A stretch of 64,000 bases of DNA from Trichinella spiralis (taxonomy: Eukaryota; Nematoda; Enoplea; Trichinellida; Trichinellidae), in the NCBI GenBank assembly GCA_000181795.3, contig CM012953.1, forward strand, positions 4,520,292-4,584,291, given 5' to 3'. Every line of letters starts with the position of its first letter. Positions within the stretch are counted from its first letter, which is position 1. This document shows, one piece after another, positions 50,401 through 62,600 of this stretch. The notes beneath the pieces were generated by a model that made no database searches, was not told where the DNA came from, and worked only from the letters and a program-made list of their open reading frames with translations. Made by a program: the position numbers and the translations under genes.

Positions 50401-53400
50401 TACCCGTTGTTGATCTACTCGACGATAAAGTGGATCGTTCAAATTAACTGCTCTGCTCATCGTCAAGTCACATAATGCGTCGAAAGCCAACAAACCACCA
50501 ACTGCATCACCACAAATGGATACCTGATTTTAAAATAAAATAAATAACAATAATAATAGGATTTTTTAGCATAACAAGTAACAACAAGAATAACAACATA
50601 CTTTGCCATCAAATCCAACACCTTCATCACTTTGCAAAAAATCAGAATAAACTTGGTTGGCCTTTTGCACAATCGTAACAACACATTCAGCGTATTTCGA
50701 CGATGAAACTGACAAGATTGGAATTAGTGATGGAATAAAATTCCAAAACTGTCTCGACATGTCCAAATTTTGACCATATCCAATTCCATAAGGGCATATA
50801 CTAAACGTTATTTGAATAAAAATTCAAAAAACTTTTTTTTGCTCAATAAATTCATTCATTCATTCATTCATTATTATTATTGTTATTACTGTTATTATTA
50901 AAAGCATGCGTATGTAACATTTTAAATTGATCAATCACCTTTGCAACAGCTTCAAACTTTCGCCAAACGAATTTGTACATGGCACCAATCGTACAGCTAT
51001 TGCTCCGTGCATTATTTCATATTGTGCTTTTATGACAGATTCAAGTGTCATTCTAAGATCAGAAAAAAACATTATTATTATAATGATTTTTTTCAATATA
51101 ACACATTCTAATATAAATATGAACCGAAATAAAGCAAAAAAAATAAACAACCTAAAAGTGTTGAGATCAAGTTGTTTCGAATGACTGAGAACGTTGTCAT
51201 GGCCACTGTCCAAAATGGAGCCGCCGTGAAATAAAAGCAAAAGATGTTTAACCTTATTATCACTAGTAGATAATGTATTGCTAACTTTTCTACAGCTGTA
51301 CTCGGAATTATCTAAATAAATTAAATATTTTTATTTCAAAAAAACGATAACAGCAGAAATACATTATTTATTACGAATGCATTTATGAAAGTTAAATAAA
51401 TAAATTTACAAACCACTCTGCAGTTGACATTGATACTGCGTTGTTTCAGACAAACATTCTTCTACAATAAATAATAAATGTTTGAGAAAGTTCAACAAAT
51501 AAACATAGCATGACTGATCATGGCATTACCAACAGCATCGTAAAATTCCTCTTCGTCATCTTCAAACACGGACAGAATATCCGTTTCTGGATTCGCCGCA
51601 TTGGACATAGCAACGACTTCTGAAAGTACAAAATAATATTACCAGTAGGAAAAATAATTAATGAATATTATAATCTTGTTACCAGTTGCAGAATTTTTGT
51701 TTTTAATTTTTTCAAGATAATGCCTTGTTTCTGCACTTAAAGAGTCGTCAATTTTAGCAACATTCGCCATCTACAACTTTCGACAGTTACAAAATAACAA
51801 TACAGTAATTGATTGTACAAAAGCACACTTTGGCTTGAAGAGCTAACTGAGCTTCATTTTCCAAACGTCTGACATCATCAATGGTAAGTCCGCACCATTC
51901 ATCTTGCCAAGCCCAAGCTTGTCTGTGGGCACGCAGCATCACTCTTCGAAGAGCTGAAACAGCAACAGTGCAGTGATTAAAAAAATCTCATCCATACCAA
52001 TTATAAACTGAATTACCATAGTCATGTATAAATTTTTCAATTTTCGACTGCATACCCCAGTAACAGAAATGCACTTTGCACAGTTTGTACGCGCACATTA
52101 TTGGACGTCCATTCTCTTGACAATCCTTAATCCAACTTTCTTTCAACGGACCACGCCCAGTGACGGTCGATTTGTACAACTTTGGATCTTCATCTTTGCA
52201 ATAATCTTGAGCCGGATATGAATCATTGACAATGTCCATCAAATCTAAAATAAATAATACAACAATTTCAAATTATCCAATAAATAAATAAATAAATAAA
52301 TAAATTTACCGACAATACGATCGTTCAATTGACTAGATGTCAAATTGAAAACGTTCTCCTGTATGCCGGCATCATCGAAATATTTTGTTTCCACTTCGAG
52401 TGAAAATTTTTCCACAAATGGACACGAAAATTTTGTTTTCGTGTGCGGATAAGCGTTCCATGCTTCTTCCACAACTCGCAACGCTGACTCGGGCAAAATG
52501 GATCGAAACCATGCTAAAATGCTACTTGATTTTACAAACAATATTTCACATCTGACATGCGCAAAGCTATTATCAAATTCAAACAACAAGTTTCAATAAT
52601 GTAAATTAAAAAAAAATAATTTTTAATTTTATACATAAAAATAAAAATAATTATTGAAAGTTTTCCAAGTGAAAAATTACTCAGTCAAGAAAATAAGCAA
52701 AATAATAAATCAATCACTACGCTGGACGGACGCATAATTATTATTAATTTATGTTATATGTTGTGTTCATAAAATTTAAATAAATAAATCACACAGAAAG
52801 AGAAACAACAAACCGGGTAAATGACTGCCAATGTGATAAATTTTAAACGTGTACTGTCCACGTTCTCCACTTTCATCATCATTGTACGGCTCATTGACTA
52901 TAATTTCTACTCCACTACCAGCTCCTTTCGTTTCTTCTCGACTCTTTTTCTGCATTTTGAAATTAATTAAAATCAAAAATGTACAAATAATTTTAAAAAA
53001 TATGAATAAACTATCTTGAAATTTGTTGAAATCATTTCTTTATTGCTACATGATCGTAGTGAAATTGAATTTAAAAACAATAATTCCAACTTTTAGAATT
53101 AATTTTCATTCGTTGTATCAAAATCTATATTCTGCATGTAAAAATGAAAATCATCAATTTGATCAAATCTGATCCAACTGAACTTTCGAAACCTTCAATT
53201 ACAACTAACACTTCCAAAAAGTAAAAGATAGACAAATAAAGCAATAAATATTTCAAAAAAAGGGAAAAACATATAAGCGCATGATTATTAATTTATTTCC
53301 AACTACTGAACATGGGAAATTAAAGAAGAAAGAAAAATCAATACTGATGATTAGAATTTCTCAATCAATCAAATGTAAAAATTTTCCACTTTTCGCAATT

Positions 53401-54432
53401 GAATTGAAATTGCAAATTTGTGGCAATATTTTTCTCAATTTAAATGTTCCCCTTTCACAGTTGTGTTCAATCAATTGTTCAACAACGTTGGCAAACATTC
53501 AAAAATACCATCATTTTCTTCTAATAATGACCAGTAATAATTAACATTTTGATGAACCATTTATAAATTTGTTTCACAGCAAAGATCAGAAAAAAAATAA
53601 ACAACATGACGTATGTAGTAGCAGTTGTGATTATTATTTAGCCAACTGCTGCCGATTCACTTGCTCTCAAATTAGCTGGTTAAAATTTGAAAAAAAAACC
53701 TAGCATTAATCCTTTTCCCATTTTCAAGTGAAACAGAACATTTTTGATTTGTACTTCAATTTCATTCATGTATTCGTTCTCAAATCTTTGAAAAGTGCAA
53801 AAATAAAATACCCAACAAAAACGGAGACAACTTGGAAAGCATAGATACAGAATGCCTGTTTGCAACATTTCAAAAATAACTGAGACGAGGAAGCAGCAAG
53901 CATGCTTAACATTTCCCGGATGATAAACCATCTTGTGACGCAACAAATTGTTCAAAACTGTCTAAATTTATGCATCAGATGCCGCTTTTTGACATAACGA
54001 AAAACAACATTAATTAACAATATTAAGCAAATGAATGCAATCTGCTTTCAGCTCAACGAAAAGGAAAGTTAACACGCACGCGTATATTATATATATATAT
54101 ATATTATATACGCACTTACAGTTGATGCGCGTATGAAAATGAAAACATTCGATTAGCTTCCATTAAGTCAAAAAGCTCGACTAATTAACCATCAGGAGAT
54201 TGAACGCGATGAAAAATGTCGAAAAAAGTCAAAGTAAACTAACTAAACGATCAAAAACTGTGTTAAACATATTTTCAAACATGAAAATTAAATACAATAA
54301 TAATAATAATAATATGCAATTTACAAAGCTGTTTTACATCAATTAAACACATACCTGAATCATGTATAGTTGAGCTATGCGATACTCCTCAACAGTCATC
54401 GGCAATAAAATTCTGTACTCTTTGATGAGCAT
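47444..54432 (-). CDS. PITPNM (pitp-1): class II phosphatidylinositol transfer protein (PITPNM/RdgB/Nir2)
   Basis: Seventeen exons in agreeing phases: 54355-54432, 52814-52949, 52310-52513, 52017-52244, 51829-51953, 51683-51770, 51530-51619, 51414-51461, 51152-51311, 50939-51052, 50602-50800, 50404-50523, 50079-50310, 48962-49264, 48536-48888, 47815-48477, 47444-47710; 1135 residues (human PITPNM1 1244). Order: PITP domain residues 1-257 (MLIKEYRILLPMTVEEYRIA, GQYTFKIYHIGSHLPG, AYKLCKVHFCYWGMQSKIE); acidic FFAT-type VAP-binding motif EFYDAVE at 311-317; lipase-like region with GDAVGG and FGTSLG; DDHD domain with its Asp/His residues in ATDPC, RLDYAL and FHASFWESKD; LNS2 domain with FSIDGSFTASVS, where the catalytic DxDGT of lipins is SIDGS, so PA binding without catalysis is expected. 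The protein moves PI and PA between ER and plasma membrane during phosphoinositide signalling. Confidence 0.95.
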
Positions 54433-54445
54433 TTTGTTGATCAAA

Positions 54446-54447
54446 CT
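54446..54447 (-). promoter_or_regulatory. probable spliced-leader acceptor of the PITPNM gene
   Basis: A TTGTTTTACAG run on the minus strand ends 13 bases before the start codon, with no coding exon upstream. Trans-splicing or a non-coding first exon would both explain it. Confidence 0.45.
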
Positions 54448-56040
54448 GTAAAACAACTTCAATTTGAAATAAATCAGCAATATCAGTCAGAGAAATAGAC
54501 AACGGCAAACAAATATGCACAAGTTATCACTTGAAATCCGGTAAACTATCTATCTATCTATCTATCTTGTTACTAGAATAGTAACATCTATTCATTCCAC
54601 ATTCTAAATACAGAAAAAAATATTTCATTGAAAAAAAAGAATATATTGCTGTATCAGTTGATTAATGAGAGCACGATGACGATGCAGTTGATGATGAACT
54701 GAAGGAGAAGATTTGGAATGCTGCCACGTTAAGCGGTAAGCCAAAAGGAAATCTTCAAACCGTGTCCAAGCGACAATGCAGCTTCGAGTGTCGTACAGAT
54801 CGATAAAATCGACTCAAACGCCTGCAGCTTTCATTGAAGCTTTGGCATTTTCAAACGCAAGCTTATCGAACATCTGACTCTGGCTCCGCCGCCAATCCTC
54901 CACCTCTGTTTATTAATCGAATGCTCCAGTTCGGTCAATCAAGTCAAACATGTCGAACTGAGCATGAATGGGTTGTGCGTCTGCACGAAAACAACATACA
55001 ATCACGCAAACAACTTCCACTTCGAAACAGAGTTCAACGAATATGAGACAAAAAATCGGCAGACCGCTTCAAAAAATTACATTTCATCGCGCATTTCATT
55101 TCATTATTATTACGCAACTTCATCCGAATCACAAACAACAAAGTAAACTAATTGAACATACTGTAGATCATTTTTGAAATGCAAGTTACACAATTGAAAT
55201 GTTTACATGTTCTTCAATGATTTTCAAAAATCAAATTTCTCTAAATATGCACAAATACGTTCACTTTTGTATCACATCTGAGAAAATTCATCACAAATTC
55301 ACAATCCTCTGCAATGGAATAAATGCAGAAAGTACAAAACTGAAAATTTGTTGAATATCAAACTGAAAACACCGCTACATTTTTTGAACATTCATAAACA
55401 GCAATGCTTTCAGTTTTGTTATTTGAATTGTAGTGTTAAATGAATTAAAAATGATAACAATTACAAAAATTCAGAAACTTCAAAATTTCTTAAGACAACC
55501 CACTGAATTAGTCAAACTGCATTGTTTCCATTCGAAAATTTACATTTACGATACAAATGCATCTCTTCTTATAATACAGCTGCTGTTGGCAAGTAAAATG
55601 AACATCATCCAAGCATGTCAAACCAACTTTCAATAGCATTTCCTCATTTTATTAAAATTTATGTCAAATTAAAGTTTCATCTTTTGCAATGCAACTCACT
55701 GTTCGCGGATTAAATAATTCTATCGAAACAATTTCGTTTTCAAAATCTTTTAATATAATAAAACAACTATATATGATTTAGCCAACCAACCAGTCAGTTG
55801 TGCGTGCATATAGATAAATAATAAAAACGTGCGTGCCCCTCAATCAGCTTCAACGTGAATATCAATCACATTATCGAATTCAAAAGTTACAATTCAATAT
55901 AAGCTACTTGCAACGAACGAATGAAAAATCAAACAGTATCAGGGGAAAATCTGCAACATCTAAAAAAAATTTTTAAAGGAATAAAAGTCACATGCACATA
56001 TTGCTTCAAGTTAAAAAGTATAGCATTTCTACACAACGTA
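54448..56040. other. intergenic, PITPNM upstream region and NCAPD2 3' flank
   Basis: About 1.6 kb. A (CTAT)n microsatellite lies at 54547-54568. About 54670-54900 is richer in GC and is the likely PITPNM promoter or leader area. Several 60-70 codon frames at 54830-55180 overlap in different phases and look like chance. Confidence 0.5.
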
Positions 56041-57341
56041 TCACAATTTATAGTTCAGTTTCTTGCCACTTCCTAAAATAAATTTCTGTGCATAAAAATA
56101 ACCATAATGCATGCTTAAAAAAATTAACTCACTCAAACTGTATGTCGAACTAGTAGAAACTTCAGCATCACTATCTAAATAAGATAAAGAAAAATAAAAT
56201 AAATTTACAACTGCTTTACCAGAGCTGTGTACTTTTTTGCTTGGAGTTAGTGTTAGATTTCTTCGTCTGTCCACTGACTTTCTTCTTCAATTGCTTCGCT
56301 TCTGAAAAGTACACTTTCATATGCTTTTCTTTAAAAAAACAGTAACAGTATAAACGAGAAAAAAAAATCAAAATCCTACTGCTGCTGCTTGGTAATTCAG
56401 ACTTCTTATAAACTTTCTTTTTAGGTTCTGCAATATCGGATGTTGTATCATCAGCATCATCATCAGTGGCTTCTTCATCTTTACTTTCTTCCTTTGCTTC
56501 AATGGTACCTTTTGTTTTTACATTCTTTCGAAACGACGTGCGACGACTTCCTGAATCAAAAATTCCATTAACTATGACAATTTTTCAATACAAACGAACT
56601 TGTTGCATAAGAAGAAGAAAAAGAAGAAATATTTTTGAATTTTGAATTTTCTGAAGTACAATCTACTGGTTCATCGTCACTTCCAAATAAATCAAAATCA
56701 GCCCTTCTTTTACGACTTTCACCTACAAGCGCAGTAATACAAATATAATAATGATGGATAATTTTTACCAAACAAACAAATTCCAATTTTGTAATGAAAA
56801 AAAACGTACTTTTATTCTCAGACTTGGTTGATGCAGCAGTATTTTTCAGCTTTCCACTACCACCACTGCGTTTAGTATTTTTGTTTGTTTTCTTCTTTTT
56901 CACTTCAATACTTTCATCTATCAAAAATCATAGAAAATAATGAATTATTCAAAAAAATACATATATACATACATATTCTAAAAGGTTAAAATAACTAATA
57001 CCTTCTTTCTTTTCTTCAACAGCTTTGGTGTTCAGTTTTCTTTTCGTACTGCGCAATTCTGGGCTTCTCTTCTTTTCAGAAAAAACTCTACTATTACTCT
57101 GCTGTTGTTCTTTGTCTGAAATATTTTTCGCAAATTCAAAAGAACGTTGACTCATTTCAAATAATGTCCTCCTCGAAACATGGCCAGCCTGACCTAATGA
57201 TAATAATTGAACGTCAAATTCAATGTATAAAAAAATAAATCTATCTATTCATTTAAAACTAACGAGCTTTCCGAAAGTTCTTCAGAATGTTTCGCCTCTG
57301 GGATGCAGTTTTATTCAACATTTCCATCTTACCACCGTCAT

Positions 57342-57374
<33 letters not shown>

Positions 57375-59634
57375 CATTACTGCTACTGCTATTTTTACTG
57401 CCACTACCATCACTAATATTTCCGCTGCTTTCTCTGCTTTTTCTCGTACTTCTGTTCATAGAATTCGTGATATCTAATAAACATAAATAATAATACATCC
57501 AATGTGGACAAATTTATTGTGCAAACAATATCTCTGAAAATTCATACCATCCCAATTCATGATATTCGGTCTCAAATATGAACTTGATTTTGTTGTTTCT
57601 TTACTTTCAGCTTTACTACCATTCAGTTTTTTACCTCGTTGCGCTGCTCCAAAACGCAACTTGACTAAAATTCAAAAACTTATCAAAACATTGACAGTCC
57701 TCTCTGTATGGCAAAAAAATTCCATTAATTTTCAACAAAATCATACAACTATTTAATAACTCATCCTCGCTATCTGAGCTTGATGAATCGATTTGCATTG
57801 CCGATGCATTTTTAGCTGCTTTCAACTTTCTCTGTTCTATAAATTTTTGAAGCACAATTAAAATTTTCAAATTATCACTATTTTCAAGTAATAAACAAAA
57901 TATTTAACACTATTTGTGCAAAAAAGCAAAGTAAGTACCTTTTTTATTTCGCTCAGCTTTCAATTGCCGAGATCTCAACGTGGACAATCTTGTCCGCATC
58001 ACCGACACTTCTTCTTCTTCTTCTTCATCACTTTCACTCGACACCTCCCTTTTTCCCTTTTGTCTTTTCATCAAAATGCTCGATTCTAAAATAAAACACC
58101 GTAAACAACAAATAAACAAATAAAATAAATAACAACAAGAAGAGAACTTTTTATTTTATTATTCGCTTTACTGGTGATGGGAGCTTCTTCAAAATTACAA
58201 TTACTATCATCGTCGTGGCTGGACGACAAAAACCCCTTCTTCTTCTCTGCCCGCCGCTTAGCAGTGTTTTCATCAACTTCTGGAAAAGTAAAAAAATTGA
58301 AAAAAATATATATGCATACATTTAACATAACTTTTCAAACCTGAAACTTTTGATGAATCAAAAGGTGTTTTAATATTGAACTTGGTTAAATATGCAAAAA
58401 AATTATGCTCCTTGGAATCATCATCGGATTCACTGCTCGACTCTTGGATAAAATCTAAAAATTCAAAAATAAAATCAACAGTTGAAGACAAAAATAACAA
58501 CAGAAACAGCTTATTGGCAAAATCAGCATATTTTTTCAATTTGAAATATTTCTAAAAAACTTTCTTACATAAAAAAGCAGTATAAACATAAAATAAGAAA
58601 AGAAAAAGGGAAAGAAAAAACATATATGTAATTCACAAAAAAAAATAATAAGCTCACATTTGCGATGTTTGCTTTTTTTTAATGCTGAATCTTTTGGGGT
58701 TGAAGTAGACTGTTGCTTCGTCACGCTTGATTCTTTAAAAGTAAAACATATTTTTTTAATGGAATTGAAATTTAAAAAAAACTGATAAATTCATCTTACT
58801 TCCAGTGTCAATAGATCTGCGGTCAGTTTTCATATTTGTCTTCTTGGGTTTTTTCGTCATTGCTGGCTCGTCGTCACTGCTTTCCGTCAAATTCTCAACT
58901 CGATCATCAGCAGCAGACTGCGACTTTTTGGAAGCTAATAATAAATTTATATTTTGTTTTACAAAAAAATACTTCATCCACGTCAAATACAATCAATTTT
59001 TGCTATTCTATACAAATATATATATGCTCACCATTTTTCGTCGCCTTTCGTTTTTCCAATAATGATTTTTCTTCTTTATTATTGTCTGCAAGGAAAAAGA
59101 GAGATATTTAAAAAAATAACAAAAGATGATATATAAAAACAAAAATAAAACACACCATTACGGAGAACTGACTGACTTGTGATTTCTTTGTCGCTAGTAC
59201 TATCTCTCTGATCATCATCAGCTCTCTTGGAAATGGAAAAACTGTCATCATCGAATGCCATCCGTTTTCTTGGTCGACCTGCAAAATAAAACCGTATAAA
59301 TATGAAAATAACAAATACATAAATAAATAAATAAATAAATAAATAAATATCGTTTGCTTGCCTGGTGTATGCTTGTCACTTGCTGCTGCTTTTGTCTTTG
59401 CTGAATTCAAATCAGTTGTCACTGACAAACGACCATCATTAGGGTTGGTCTTGTCATTATTCACCATCTCATCTGATGATTTCTGCTTGTCTACAGCATT
59501 TTCAGAATCTTCTACCGCTGTTTTCAGTTGCGTATCCGCCTCATCTTTTCCATTCAAATCCATATCTGCAATGGTATCGTCCAAATCTGGACAAATAGTT
59601 TTCAAGAAGCTCCATTCCGCTGATTCCATCTGAT
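56041..59634 (-). other. NCAPD2 C-terminal tail: 18 phase-1 exons, acidic/basic/Ser-rich
   Basis: Exons 59362-59634, 59156-59278, 59032-59085, 58800-58934, 58658-58732, 58341-58454, 58172-58279, 57939-58085, 57750-57836, 57548-57664, 57264-57473, 57002-57193, 56810-56917, 56600-56722, 56380-56550, 56233-56301, 56133-56174, 56041-56072 encode about 726 residues. Every intron from 59635 leftward is phase 1, so each internal exon can be skipped or added without a frameshift. Many exons pair an acidic Ser patch (ESSSESDDDS, SSESDEEEEEE, DSSSSDSEDE) with a Lys/Arg run. This is low-complexity, nuclear-type sequence. The tail could instead be a separate downstream gene starting at the ATG at 59629, five bases after the acceptor, but phase also fits read-through. 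The first tail exon probably uses a GC donor (CCAG|GCAAGC); a GT donor 20 bases earlier also keeps phase. Confidence 0.72.
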
Positions 59635-62600
59635 CTAAAAATAACCACCAATAAGTAAGTTGTGAAATTAAGCTACTACTAGTAGTAGTAGAAATAATAA
59701 CAAATATGCATGCTTCAATGTGTATACTTACGATGGAAACTTCGACGAAGCTTATTCACGTACGCTTGACCAACATTTTCAGTTGGACTTGGATCTGATG
59801 ATGCTTCTACAACTACTGGCTCTTCAGGATTAAGAATAGAATTGTCAGCAGCAAAATGCATCTCCGTCGCTTGGTATTTTTCATGCTTTTCTTTCAATTC
59901 AGCTTGCAACATATCCAATCTTTCCTAAAATTTAAAACATTCTCAAAATAGCATCGTTTAAAAAAATGAATTTAAATTAAACAACACTACTTTTCCATCG
60001 CCTTTCCAAGTACGCTTTGCTGAGTCTACGATTGATAAAAAGCACTGCAAAACAGTATCATCTTTCAATTTCTCTTCATAGCATTTCATGCTTTCCGCCA
60101 CTTTGCGAATCAAACGTTCATTGTACGTTGGCAAGGTCAAACATTTTGCCAATATATGACAGTGTTCAACATTTCTTAAGTTTCGAAATTTAAATTAAAA
60201 AAACACATAAATATTGCTTTTATATGTATACTTTGCAATGACAAAACGTTCACACAATTTGTCGATGAAACTTTCATTTTGGCGTTCCTTGTTTATAAAA
60301 GAATACAAAAATCTGAAATAATAATTTAAATTTAAAAAATAAAATAAAGTAATAAATATTCATTACTTGCAAATCTGCCAACTTTTCTCTGCTCCAATTT
60401 CATTGTATTTCAACGACAACTGACCACTAATGTCCGGTAAAATGGAAAAGAAGGTCGCTGCCTAAAGTTAGAAATTTGGAAATAAAAATTTAAGGATAAA
60501 TAAAAAAATTTTTTTTTCTTCTTTTTCTCATACTTTTTCGGAATATTCTTTGAAAAATCGTTTAGCTAATGAAACTATCGTGGGATTTTCGTCAACAGTA
60601 CAGAGAGCAATATCCGCTAACATTCGACCTGGTTTAGTCAAATTATGCAAAACCAAGTAACTCATAATGGAGATGCTGCACACTCGCACCGACAAATTTT
60701 CATCAAAAATTCTAAATTTCATTAAACATTAAAAAATGAAATTTTTTTAATTTTAATTTTCAAAATAAAATACAAAACAATATACCTCGAGTGAACACGT
60801 CTAGTCCAATATTCAATTTCATTAGGATGACGTGCGTACAAGTCTGGCAGCAATGTCATTATGGTTCGTCGTACGATTGGAAATTTCGATTTTTCAAGCA
60901 TAGTGACAAGCAATCTACAGTTTTCCGCACAAAATTTTTGACTAAAATATCCATTAACAAGTTATTCAATAAAAATTTTTTCTGCAAATACATATATAAG
61001 TAAATAAATAAATATATATATATATTTTTATATAAATCTAAAACACAATTGCGAGTGGAACAATTCAAAAATATTAAAACAACAACAACCTGATAAACAT
61101 CAGCTTCATCAGTGTCTCTGCCACCGCTGCTTGCAACGGTGCATAGCTGTACTTTATCGGTTGTTTGCATATCTTTATCACCAATTTCGAATATTCACCA
61201 AGAAAAGTACCATCTAAAACACAATGATAAACAATAAATAAAATATATTCAAATAAATAATGATAACCTTTAAGAACGTATTCCTCGCATATTTTGTTCA
61301 CAAAATCGCGATCTCGATCTTCAAGGGATGCGACAGTATCCAAACCGAATACCGAATCAACCTGAAAAACATTACCACTCATCCAATTTCAACATTGAAA
61401 AATAATGATGCATTTGATATTTGTTGTAATTTTATTGTTATTAAACATAAAAATTACCGATTTCTTTTCATTATTATTGACTTGCTCGTTAGTATTTCTT
61501 GACTTTTTAAGCTGGTTTGACTAAAATTCAAAAATTTAAATAAGTTAAAATAAAAAACCAAAACAAATAACTCACAAATGACATATCCAAAAAATGAAAA
61601 CTGCAATAAGCCACCTGGCCAAATGCAGAAAGCATTCTGGTCAGAAATAATGGATAATGTTGTTCTAAAAGAAAAAAACGTAAAGAACAAAATCATCATC
61701 ATGTTCAACATTATCCAATAGCTTAAACAGTTTACAAAAAAATACCCTTTTTGCTCTCTTCTTCACTTTTCGCGGACAATGATTTCAAAAAAGATGCACA
61801 AATAACATCTGGATTTGGAGCAGCATAAAAAATGAGCCTAACTCCATATTCCATTGCCGCTATCCAGTAGTTATCGTCATAATTAGTGACACCTCAAATT
61901 GATAATCATTATTAATTGAACAACAAAACGAACAAGACTGAAAAAATACCGTCAAGTAAGAAGCGCATTACACGACAAAATAGTGAACATTCTTCTACTT
62001 CGCAAGCAATTTCTTCCAAAAATTTCAAATTACCCTGCTAAAAAAGCACAACAACAGAAAAAATGCTTAATTACAAACTTTACAATATCAAAATTGAAAA
62101 TAACAACAAACACCACACTTTTCAATATTAAAAAAAAAATAGAAATATACTTACCCTGTCATACCATCCCAATTTGGACAAAGTGCACAATACTAAATAA
62201 GCAGAATGGAAGTCAGCGTTTTCAGATAAACCAAACACAGCCAATCGCTTGATGTTCCCACGAAGCACACTTTTATCATTACTGAAAAAAGAAGTATGAA
62301 TTTAAAAAACAGAACAATTTAAACGTAAGTAATAAGTAAACATTACACTGCAAACATGCATATAATTTTCAAAGCTATTTTCTTCTTTTCTAAAGTGTCT
62401 TTGTTATTTTGAATTATGTCCCAAGCTGGCATTAAATTAAAATTCTCAAGAATGCCTTTCTTCAATGCTATTGATACCTTAAAAATAAACATTTGGCATA
62501 TAACAAAATTAAAAACACAAACAAAAAAACATTCAATGTCAATAATCAACCATAAGCATACAAGCTTTGCTAAAGTGAAATATTGAGAATCGGTCGCCTT

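Noticed and set aside
54834-55177. Three overlapping 60-70 codon plus-strand frames
   Set aside because: Mutually overlapping in different phases, no splice partners, no motif.
57223-57490. Thr-rich and Leu-rich plus-strand frames
   Set aside because: Both are shadows of an (ACT)n/(AGT)n run that encodes poly-Ser in an NCAPD2 tail exon.
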